From Haliclona indistincta (Eukaryota > Porifera > Demospongiae > Haplosclerida > Chalinidae), in the NCBI GenBank assembly GCA_964017065.1, contig OZ024785.1, positions 8,759,086 through 8,823,085 on the forward strand: a DNA stretch of 64,000 bases, written 5' to 3'. Positions 8,801 through 17,519 of the stretch are shown here, piece after piece (position 1 is the stretch's first letter; the number at the start of each line of letters is the position of its first letter). Both the position numbers and the translations under genes were made by a program. The notes beneath the pieces are model-generated. The model was not told where the DNA came from. It saw only the letters and a list, made by a program, of their open reading frames with translations, and searched no databases.

Positions 8801-11560
8801 AAAGATGGCAATGATCCACTCTATATTGCTGCTGCAAATGGCTATACAGAATTCATCAAGCTCGCATTGAACAGAGGCTTTGTAAATCTATTAACATACA
8901 GCAACAGAAACGGTCAGCTCTTGGTGAAAGTTGCCTTAGACCATGAGCACTATGACACTGCTGCAGTGATACTGAGAGAGATGAATGACTAGTGAGTGGA
9001 TTGATATTTGCATTTCATGACTACATCATGCATCATACAGCAAACTATGCATTGCTGATCCAAATGGAGAGACCAAAACTGCTGCAAGAGTCAACTTTAG
9101 GGAACTGTTGTACAAACTTCTTGATGCGGCAGCTTCGGAGGACAAAGCTGATGAGAAGAAGAAAGAGGAGAAGAGAAAAAAAGCGAGCAATGCACTTCAT
9201 GCATGCTCACATTTATGTATACTTACAAGTATGTCATTGTATATATACTTTCTGGCACAGATTCAGGAGTGTGTGGTAGCCATACTTAACTCAACAATTG
9301 ATCAAGATGCTGGTGTGATCCATCATGAGGTGTTGGAGGTTGATAATGAGGGAAACACTCCCAACAGTAAAAGATTTAAATACCCTTCACAGCACAGTAT
9401 TAATCTTGTAGTAAAGAATCCACTAAAATTGAAGGTAAATATAATTACATGTACAAAATTTGACTTGATCTGTTTCCATTTAAGGCAATTTATTCTCATG
9501 AAAGCTTTCTATCTCTTGTAACCCATAAATGGAAGAGTTCTGGTTGGAAAATCTACGTGTAAGTTTCTTATAAACATTATAGATGTGTTATACATGCATA
9601 ACACAAGGATGAATCTAACAGCCATCGGAGACATTTGACCCAAATGTGGGCATAGCTCTGATAATCTAAAGAACATAGCTACAGTGTTGTAGTGTCAAAT
9701 TTCTGAGCCAAGAGCTGACTGTCATAACGAGCAACTTGTAAAACATGCACCTCGTCCATTTCTGAATATCATTAATCATTAATAATCATTAATAATATTA
9801 TGTACATGCAGGGTTCCCATTCTGGCCTATTTCTTCTTTTTGGTATTTCTCACAACTGCATTCGCTCTTGGAGCTACTAAAGGCAATCCATCAGATTATA
9901 GTGAACCACTGGATGGTTTCAGATTATTCTGTGAGATTGCAGTCTTTTTAATGACCATTGTTGACATTTTACTGGAATTTATAGACTTTTGGACAAACTA
10001 GTGAGTCACACTACAATTACACAATCATTTGCTAATTTTATTTCTAATAGCAACAAAGAACTGAAACCATACTTTAGAGACTGGACCAACTGGGTTGATA
10101 TTCTTGCCATTTTGATAACCCTCTTAATTATACCATTTCGAGTTGCCAATCTTGAAGTGCAATGGGTGTTTGTGTCTTTGGCATACATTTTGCACAATCT
10201 GAGAATCTTTGAGTATGCTGTCATGAAGTCGTGAGTTCAGCTGTAAATGCTTTGATCACTATAGCATTTCTATTCATAGGTATGTTGCTATATATGTGGA
10301 GATCCTTGTTCGAGTGATTAAACAGGATGTTTTGCGATTCTTGATTGTATTCTCAATCATTGCAGTCTCATTCGGAGGTGGTTTATACTTTTCTCTGCGC
10401 GCACAACCTTGCCCACTGTCTGAAACAATGACTAATGGAACTGAGTTCAGTCCAGTGACCAACACCAGCCTCTGTTTACACCCTGATGAAACAAGGTAAT
10501 CCAGCAATTATTATTAGTAAATCAGTTATTGTTGACTGTATTATATTCATAGTGAAATATACTGGTCATGGCTGACTGGACTTCGTTTACTTATTGAAGG
10601 AAATGTGATCCACCCGTACATCTTTGGCAATCGAAGATTTTGGCAAGTTTGCCTTTATTTTAGTAATGTGAATAATCTCATTGTCATGCAGGGTGTTCAG
10701 TGTGATGATCTATGGTATCTTCTTGTTCATTGTGGCAGTGGTCATGCTCAACCTGCTCATTGCTCAGTTCAGTAAGAGTTATGAAGAGGTTACTGAAAGT
10801 GCCAGAGTGTCAGTCACTCAGAACAGAGCCAAAATCCTCACTGCACTGCAGTCATCGCTATGGTTACGGCTATTACATGTGAGATTTAAAACGCATAAAC
10901 CATATAACATATTTTTTGCAGTATTTATACAGAAAATTAGTCCAAACATGCAGAAATGAAAAAGACTATGAAGAGTATATACGTGATTTGCTGTATTATA
11001 GATATCAAGAGTCTTCTCCTCACAAGACAAGCGGTCATGGTAGACTACGAGTCGATAATACAACATAATTTTTACTGCATGTTGCACTAACTATAGACAA
11101 TGAATATGGGAAAATCTACAAGCAACTCCAGTCATCATCTATCTCTGACCAGAAACAGTTCAATGTTGTGAGAGGTATGACAAGCCAATTATTGTGACAA
11201 GATCACATATGCTTTGAGATGTATTATCATAATAATTATAGGACTACAGTCACAGTTAAAGTATTTCAAGACTGATCTTGAATGTAACAGTGCAACCATG
11301 CAGAAAAATATTACAGCGCAAGTAGAAACTGTTCGATCTGATCTGGTGACTCAGAGTGAAGTGGTGAAAAAACTACAGAGTGATGTAAGAAGCCTAGTGA
11401 CTGCTCTTCGCGAGCAGACAGAGATGGTCGTTGAGCAACAAGGACAGATCAAGGAGTCATGGTGAGGCACAAAGTAATACAGACACTACAATTTGATCTA
11501 CTATACAGGAAATCAATCGGAGAGATGAAGGACATCCTCCAACAGCTGCTAGAAAAGTGA
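2866..11560 (+). CDS. TRP-like ankyrin-repeat cation channel, copy 1 (short N terminus)
   Basis: This is a multi-exon gene encoding a six-transmembrane channel of the TRP superfamily, probably a non-selective plasma-membrane cation channel. Readable exons are 2866-2994 (ATG; MATATAGN), 8033-8155, 8204-8416, 8472-8645, 8717-8991 (ankyrin-like, GNDPLYIAAANGYTEF), 9041-9182, 9261-9434, 9485-9558, 9812-10000 (S1 region), 10051-10230 (S3-S4), 10280-10495 (S5 and pore-side loop), from 10553, an S6 exon near 10690 (VVMLNLLIAQFSKSYEEV), then coiled-coil exons ending at TGA 11558-11560. Intron 1 is ~5 kb of inserted repeats. Relative to copy 2, exons coding roughly 450 N-terminal residues are missing, but the frame stays open. 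Two points are unresolved: the splice phase between the exon at 10553 and the S6 exon, and a GC instead of GT donor at 9183. It could be functional or a recent pseudogene. The TRP subclass (V- or A-like) cannot be fixed. Confidence 0.7.
3047..3581. mobile_element. Near-perfect palindromic fold-back element (259-bp arms)
   Basis: Arms 3047-3305 and 3323-3581 are reverse complements with one mismatch that I could find (T/C in TTCACTGG versus TTCACCGG), separated by a 17-nt spacer. A single, more diverged left arm lies at 17694-17888 in the other duplication unit, so the arm sequence is older than the perfect pairing. It sits in intron 1 of channel copy 1. It has no coding capacity. Confidence 0.9.
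3690..3772. repeat. 20-bp tandem repeat, ~4 units
   Basis: Four consecutive units of the form GYGCAAACCCGTGGCTAACA, with the outer units degenerate. The array lies in intron 1 of channel copy 1 and has no counterpart in copy 2, where the corresponding stretch is deleted. Confidence 0.85.
4192..4280. repeat. Inverted copy of the 2470-2559 GC-rich repeat
   Basis: Reads as the reverse complement of 2470-2559, including CTGCGCAAAGTCGGGAGGG and TAAGCCTAAGGATCGTCGGG. The pair may be the ends of one old composite element or two independent insertions in opposite orientation. Confidence 0.75.
4391..5120. mobile_element. ~730-bp insertion absent from the paralogous unit
   Basis: Unit 2 reads continuously across this site (near 17999-18003, GGGAAAT then ACGGTCGCG). 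Unit 1 carries ~730 bp between the same flanks. Near its ends are ATGCCTCGGTGG (4408) and its complement CCACCGAGGCAT (5103), a short inverted repeat. No transposase ORF is present. The exact termini are uncertain. Confidence 0.55.
5328..5855. mobile_element. 528-bp inverted-repeat element with ~10-bp target duplication
   Basis: It begins AGCCTCGTCCCCAGTCCCTC and ends with the matching inverted arm GAGGGACTGGGGGCGAGGCT. CTGGCACATT is present on both sides (5318-5327, 5856-5865), while unit 2 has one copy of CTGGCACATT and no insert (about 18478-18487). Internal sequence is also partly self-complementary around 5640. The superfamily is not assigned; a ~9-10-bp duplication would fit a Mutator-type element. 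Confidence 0.75.
6322..6789. mobile_element. Fold-back element with nested inverted arms
   Basis: Outer arms 6322-6420 and 6692-6789 are reverse complements (CTCTTGATCGCGCAAGCTGC and its complement). Inner arms 6477-6522 and 6616-6661 are also complementary (CTTTGTCTGCACTCGCAAAG). ORFs here are mirror images on the two strands and are not genes. Its right edge abuts the site where unit 2 carries a different insertion. Confidence 0.75.
6831..7119. mobile_element. hAT-like MITE
   Basis: It starts CAGTGGCGTAACTACGGTAG, a common hAT-type terminus, and ends with CCTAGTTACGTTCC, the degenerate inverted end. TGCACAT occurs on both sides (6824-6830, 7120-7126). Unit 2 lacks the insert between corresponding flanks near 20080-20105. 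Confidence 0.7.
7177..7904. mobile_element. Long-palindrome TTAA-inserted (piggyBac-type) MITE
   Basis: Two 350-bp arms (7177-7526 and 7555-7904) are near-perfect reverse complements around a 28-nt spacer. The ends are TTAA-GGGGAC and GTCCCC-TTAA. Unit 2 has the empty site with a single TTAA (GAACAAATTAACACAAT, about 20127-20143). TTAA target duplication with clean empty site is the hallmark of piggyBac-class insertion. The mirror-image 131-residue ORFs on the two strands are a by-product of the palindrome. Confidence 0.88.
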
Positions 11561-11725
11561 AATTGCTCATAATTACAGTATCGCCATGAACAAACCTACA
11601 TAACTACATTGCATGATTATAACATTATAAGAATTTTTAGTTTTCTTCTGGTCATGTTAATTTAGAGTTTGTGTTTCTGTCAATAAATATTGCTGCATAG
11701 TCATAATAATTATTCTTTCAAATAG

Positions 11726-12006
11726 TTGCTAATGCACATACGTCAATTATAGTACAAAGTAGTAGTGTCACACCTACACCTTCAGTTATACCAATGAAGT
11801 TATGTAAGTATGCATGTAAATATAATATTGACAATAATCATCTTACAGCTATCACCATTATCATCATTGTTGCTGTCATACTTGCTGGTGCCTTCATTGC
11901 TGTAATCATTATTGTCTGTATCATAAAGGCTGTAATAGGTGCAACATTAAAGAAAAATTTAAAGTGTCAAACATACTGCATACATCATTTACGCAGATGC
12001 ACGTAG
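11726..12006 (+). CDS. Terminal exons of a small single-pass membrane protein (unit 1)
   Basis: Two exons, 11726-11803 and 11849-12006, join in frame across a GT-AG intron. They encode a Ser/Thr/Pro stretch (SSSVTPTPSVIP) followed by a strongly hydrophobic helix (AVILAGAFIAVIIIVCIIKA) and a short tail ending at TAG. Upstream exons are not recognised: the preceding AG suggests this is the 3' part of a larger gene or an alternative end of the channel gene. A paralogue lies at 26245-26618, and a partial third copy of the end of the helix exon lies near 13905-14000. Function is unknown. Confidence 0.45.
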
Positions 12007-12064
12007 TGCTGAGTCTGTCGACCTCCCTAAATACCCATAAGTTTGTATATGTGTGTTGAATGTG

Positions 12065-12671
12065 TTAACTCTTTAGTGACTGAATTATTTTGACGAAAAT
12101 TCGGCTTGCTCTAAACTGACAGTTTGTCTTGCGATTTCTACAACATGCAGTACGCTAGCTGTTCCAAACTAGCACTGTTTTTTCCTGGCATGTCAAAGTT
12201 TACGACCATGTACTAAACTCTGAGTTGGCGACTCCCAATTCGGAACAGAAGCCGCTTAAGTGCTGCGACCTCGTCATTTTTCAGCCAATTTTGGTCTTCG
12301 TTTAGCCCTGGTGACTGATACAAAAACCTGGTGGTGTCCAGGTGAGCAAACAGCATAGTTTAGACCATATTCTATGCCCAAGTATGCATTTAGGGGCATC
12401 CTGAAGCCCCAAAAATGCCGAAAGCGGCGAGGGGCTCCGCCCCTTCGAACCCCGGGTTAAAGGGGGGACACCCCCCTTTAAAAATCCCCCCGTTCTATAT
12501 ATTTTAGTGGGGAGGGCGCGGCGAAAAACAGTGGGTTTTTTCAGGTAAAGTTAGCTTTTGCAATTAAACTTTATTTGACCTTTCTAGAGCACTTTTCACA
12601 CTATTTATGATGTCTACAGTAGGTGGAGTCAATTATGACGGCTAAATCCGCTATAGGCCCTAAAGGGTTAA
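12065..12671. mobile_element. ~600-bp TTAA MITE (family 2), unit 1
   Basis: Flanked by TTAA on both sides (12065-12068, 12668-12671), with ends CTCTTTAG and CCTAAAGGG. Unit 2 carries the empty site TGTGTTAATCATAATT with one TTAA at 26624-26627. A related element in opposite orientation is at 18815-19414. The interior includes a strong GC hairpin (GGGGCTCCGCCCC). No transposase is encoded. Confidence 0.8.
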
Positions 12672-13203
12672 TCATAATTTTATTCATTGTTTTTGTTTGT
12701 GTTCAGTGGTTCGTAACTATAGGTGCATTCAAATCATTTTATCCTAATGCTCGTAAAGCCTATTGTAGAAGCACGAAAATGAAGGGATTATTATTTGGTG
12801 TAATTATATTCATGAGCAGATAATGTTATGAGTCTATTTAGTCTAGATACATACACTGGCTTGATGTGTTTTCCCACAGGATCTTCAAAATGAAGAAGCG
12901 ACTAAATTGTAAGCAAATTACAATTAAATTTCTGTGCTGTAGCAGACAGACTCTGAAGAATGTGTAGATATAAAGACAAAAATAGTAGTTTTCTGTCCCA
13001 TTTATGACAATGAGAATGTTCTTTTGGTCAGTAGATGCATATTACACAACACATTTGAAGTTCAGATATTGATGATTAGCACTGCAATGCAGATTTCTCT
13101 GTTTGCATCAACATGGCAGGAATCGAAACAAGATAAATACTAAGAAAAGAAATAATTAATTTTAAGTAAAATATTAGTCTTTATGTTGTTTGGTTAGTAA
13201 ATT

Positions 13204-13836
13204 GTTCAAGCAGCCAATCAGCAGCAGTCCCGGGAGTGAGTGATCCCTCTACTACTCTACTCTCCACCTCAGAAAGGCTGGTCATTACACGAGGGTGTGT
13301 CTTAAACCTGAGAGGAAGATATAGAGAGGAGAGAGAAAGGGGGGGAGAGAGAGAGAGACAGAGAGAAAGAGAGAGCGAGAGAGAGGAGAGAGAGGAGAGA
13401 GAGGAGAGAGAGGAGAGAGAGGAGAGAGAGGAGAGAGAGGAGAGAGAGTGTACTACAATGATGAGACGTCACTCATCACCTCTGCATCAACTGCCACTCG
13501 ATGTTGCTCCACATCCATGACTTCTGCTGAAGCCTTCTTCTCTTTGTAAACTCTCCAGTCTCCTAAAATCACAAGCAGTAGCATCAGCAAGCAATGAGAC
13601 GTCACAGATTCCTGACCTTAGCATGCTGTATAAACTCTCCCATCATACTCCATAATTCATCAAACCCTTCATTCAACAGCAATGACACTCTCAAAACCTT
13701 AGATAAAAAAGAGAGAAGAGAAGAAGAAAGTTCAAGAAGAGAGTTCAGGGTATCACTACCAACCTTGAGTCGCCATGATTTTTTTCCTGAACCTCTCCTA
13801 ACAAGTCTGAGAGCATTCAGATAGTCTGACTGGAAA
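13204..13836 (-). pseudogene. Truncated copy B of the four 3'-terminal MMAA exons
   Basis: On the minus strand this contains, in order, a partial exon ([20 protein letters not shown]), the exon [20 protein letters not shown], the exon around 13450-13560 and the terminal exon near 13204-13315. Each matches the complete gene at 27086-27720. Homology stops abruptly at about 13836 (27628 in the complete gene), inside an exon, so the GTPase core is absent. This breakpoint marks the end of duplication unit 1. Confidence 0.85.
13320..13450. repeat. GA-rich microsatellite in MMAA copy B intron
   Basis: Interrupted GA and GGAGA repeats occupy the intron before the last exon of the truncated MMAA copy. 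An apparent Arg/Glu-rich ORF across it is an artefact of the repeat. Confidence 0.95.
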
Positions 13837-14068
13837 AACATAAAACCAATTTTGTGTTGCAATTACTCCTAGGTATGACTCATTTTGTGCTTAAAATGAC
13901 TGTACTCAAAGGCTGTAATAGGTACAACATTAAAGAAAATGTGTCAAAATTGATTTTTACACTGCATACATCGTTTACACAGATTCATATAAACAGGATA
14001 GTATTGTGTCTGTTGAACCTAAAGCACCAGCAAGTTTGCTTTTTTTATATAACGTTAGTGTGTGTTGA

Positions 14069-14758
14069 ACTAGTCTAGCGAGCTATGGGACCATCTATCG
14101 ACATGAGCGAATCAGTGACAATGGGGGTGGAGCGCGTCGAATGAGGGTCTAGCAATTAGTAATTGATAGAAATTCCATGACACTGTGTCTATTTTTAATG
14201 TTATGCAATAATGAATATACCTTGCCCTCAACACATGCACTTGACAATGTTTTTTTTTTCACGCCGGCTCACGTTGCAGTACATGGTTGCGTTTATTCTG
14301 TTCATTCAGTGCTTAAAGAGTCAAACTTTAAAAATTGAACATAAAAAATTATTGCGATGTAATACCAACATTATAAATGGTATGACCGTTAAATCTGGTC
14401 TGAAGCTCGATACATCATTGCTGATCATATAAATGAAGTTTAAATGACTCACAAAAAGTGCTAACCTGCTTGTGTGTGTGTAAGATGATTATGTGATTAT
14501 GATTGTGCTAAAATTCCCCAATAGGCTGTGAATATTTTTGCAATGCAATCTGGCACTACATCAGAAAGCTCTCTTCCTGCTAACAATGAATCTTACATGA
14601 AGGCTAGAAGTGAGTATCTACCTCACTCCACATACTATTGGTACTTGCAATGAGGTAAATATGACTATGACTTTAGCTAGACCCTCATTCGACACGCTCC
14701 GCCCTCTATCGCCACACCACTCGCATTGATAGAGGGTCCCATAGCTCGCTAGACTAGT
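14069..14758. mobile_element. Complete 690-bp inverted-repeat element with GTTGA duplication
   Basis: Terminal inverted arms of roughly 85 bp begin ACTAGTCTAGCGAGCTATGG and end with the complement. Flanks are GTTGA (14064-14068 and 14759-14763). The corresponding position in the two modules at ~12053-12064 and ~26612-26623 reads GTGTTGAATGTG without insert, so those are empty sites. Only one other copy, 1-567, is visible. The superfamily is unknown. It contains an exon-like open stretch near 14540-14660. Confidence 0.75.
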
Positions 14759-14903
14759 GTTGAATGTGTTAATCATTATTGTTTACGTACTCAGTGGTTC
14801 GTAATGATAGCATTCAAATAATTTTATTCTAATATTCGTATAGCCTATTGTAGAAATATTATATGAGCTGATAATGTCTTTGTAGTGAGCTATTAATTAT
14901 AAA

Positions 14904-15265
14904 TGACACTAGTCATGAGCTGGAACCAGCCGCACTAGAGTAATGATTCTCCAGAGCTTGCTATGATTTTATTTATTAGTCTAGTAAAATAGATTAATGA
15001 CACTAATCATGAGCTGGAACCAGCCGCACTAGAGTAATGATTCTCCAGAGCTTGCTATGAGTTTATTTATTAGTCTAGTAAAAAAGATTAATGACACTAA
15101 TCATGAGCTGGAACCAGCCGCACTAGAGCAACGATTCTCCAGAGCTTGCTATGAGTTTATTTATTAGTCTAGTAAAAAAGATAAATGACACTAATCATGA
15201 GCTGGAACAAGCCGCAATAGAGTATTGATCTCCAGAGCTAGGTATGAGTTTATTTATTAGTCTAG
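14904..15265. repeat. Minisatellite, ~95-bp unit, about 4 copies
   Basis: Paralogue of the array at 717-985 with one additional unit. It shares TCATGAGCTGGAACCAGCCG and TGATTCTCCAGAGCTTGCTA. Confidence 0.85.
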
Positions 15266-15371
15266 ATACATACACTGACTTGAGGTATTTTTCACAGGAT
15301 CTTCGAAATGAAGAAGTGACTAAATTGTAAGCAAATTAAAATTAACAGACACTGAAGAATGTGTGGATATA

Positions 15372-15531
15372 CAGTGGGACCACGCTAATCCGGACACTGC
15401 GGACACCCCCTTTTTTAAAGGTTACCAAATGTGGATGACGAGTATATATTTTAACCCCTAAAAAGAGGACACCCGTTAATCAGGACAAAAATTGAAGCCC
15501 TAACGGTGTCAGGATTAGAGAGGTTCCACTG
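15372..15531. mobile_element. Second copy of the pogo/Jerky-like MITE
   Basis: Paralogue of 1109-1283, with the same CAGTGGGACC end and matching inverted end, and TA flanks. Internal deletions make it 15 bp shorter. Confidence 0.7.
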
Positions 15532-15727
15532 TAAAGACAAAAAAAATTAATTTTATTTTTATGACAATTAAAATGTTCTTTTGGTCAGTAGATGCATATT
15601 ACACAACACAGTTGCAGTTTAGACATTGATGATTAGCACTGCAATATGCTGTTTGTATCAACATGGCTGGAATCGAAACAAGATTTTCAAGCAAAATATT
15701 AATCTTCATGTTGTTTGGTTAGTAAAT

Positions 15728-15842
15728 TGTTCAAGCAGCCAATCAGCAGCAGTCCCGGGAGTGAGTGATCCCTCTACAACTCTACTCTCCACCTCAGAAA
15801 GGCTGGTCATTACACGAGGGTGTGTCTTAAACCTGAGAGGAA
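15728..15842 (-). pseudogene. Truncated copy C of the last MMAA exon
   Basis: Minus-strand match to the terminal MMAA exon, again next to a short GA tract. It is the counterpart of copy A in the second duplication unit. No other MMAA exons are adjacent. Confidence 0.75.
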
Positions 15843-16721
15843 GAGATAGAGAGAGAGAGATCAACTTGTATATCAATAATAATTTATAATAATTATTAAT
15901 AATTATTGATATTATATCAATTATAATAAATTATTCCAAAAGAGATATCAACTTTTGGACTTATTTCCTTGACCATTACAATTCTGCCGATCCATGCTCT
16001 TTCATGTGTCATGTCCATGTACTAAATGTCTCTCTGCTTTCTCTAACAGTCCCTATTTTGTTCGATCCTAATAATTTTTCAGGCTGTCTCACTGTTGCAT
16101 GAGTCAGTTCTTCAGTCACACTTTATTGATTCATCACATACTATTGTGTGTACTGTCAAGTCAGAAATAATAATAATAATCATCTTATGATTTATCAGAT
16201 CAGATTTATGGCACATATTATGAATGATGAACATGAATTCTATCAGTATAGTGATAGGTGGTATACTGTAGCTAAGCATGTAAGTTTGATACCTGCATGA
16301 ACTACAGTGAAACAATTTTTTTGCTGCTGCACAAACTCTCCCATAACTTTGGATCTTACGTGCGATCCATCTGTGTGCAGCAACTAGAAACTCACTAATG
16401 CGTACATGGTACTTGTCAGTAGTCCAGTTAGGAATTGCAACTTGCACGCTAGTGTCGAATACCAAATGAACTGATGCACGGCTGGATTTGGGTGCCATGA
16501 TAAGGCTATGGACAGAATTTGCTATGCCTAGTGGTGGTGACTCTTCCTGGATGACTGACTGCAGCTAGTCATGCAGACTGTGACGGCTATAGCATAAAAA
16601 AAAACAGAAGGGCTCAGCTGAGTTTTGATGCACAAATTTACATACTAAAGAAGTGTTTGATGATACGGTGAGAAGCCTCCTTGCCAGCGATATTGGCTAG
16701 CGTAATTGGCTTCCGGGCTAG

Positions 16722-17324
16722 CTGGGGTGTGAGATGATTACGTAAGCGCTAACGAATTTATATGGGGCTTATGGGAGAGATCGCGATACTTTCGACATCT
16801 TTGTAGTGCTCTCCGTAAACTTGACAACCGCGTGGTCTTGCTGCTTGGGTTCCTCTACCTTCGCTCTGTCGAACGCAAAAGACTACGCGTGCGGCACTGG
16901 CAACAACGTTTTGGAGAAACAGGCGCGCAAAGAAGGCCTACTCGCACTATAGAACAAGCTAACAAAGGACACAGTCTCCACAGTTCAAGTAACCACTGGC
17001 AGCAGTACCTGCACGCAGTATACTCTTACAGTATCCAGCGTTACAAAATTGTTTCTCTCCAAAAAAATGCCCAACAAGCTTGCCATACTTAGCGTAACTT
17101 GGGCCTGTTTGCGCGCTCGTTTCTCCAAAACGATGTTGCCAATGCACGCGCAGTCTTTTGAGTTCGACAGAGCGAAGGTAGAGGAACCCAAGCAGCAAGA
17201 CCACGCGGTTGTCAAGTTTACGGAGAGCACTACAAAGATGTCGAAAGTATCGCGATCTCTCCCATAAGCCCCATATAAATTCGTGTATTAATCTTAGCGC
17301 TTACGTAATCATCTCACACCCCAG
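16722..17324. mobile_element. 603-bp fold-back element upstream of channel copy 2
   Basis: It begins CTGGGGTGTGAGATGATTAC and ends with the complement GTAATCATCTCACACCCCAG. The arms extend inward about 200-240 bp (AACCGCGTGGTCTTGCTGCT and complement) around a ~130-nt unpaired centre. No equivalent is present upstream of channel copy 1. ORFs on both strands are mirror images and not genes. Confidence 0.8.
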
Positions 17325-17519
17325 TGCTGTGGGCCAGCAGAGCGGTGAGCCCACGCATGCATTCCACGCATACTTTGCTCTTAGGGGGAATGGGCTAACA
17401 ACAGATTCGGTGAAAATCATGGACATAATTAACGCATGCGCATGCAATGTGTACCAGGCTCTCTATTAAGAGCCTGGAAACGAGGCTAGACCCCTGTTGC
17501 AGTACTTGCTGACTGAGGT

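Noticed and set aside
13320..13450. Arg/Glu-rich ORF (REREEREE-type)
   Set aside because: It is a translation of a GA microsatellite lying in the intron of a truncated MMAA copy.
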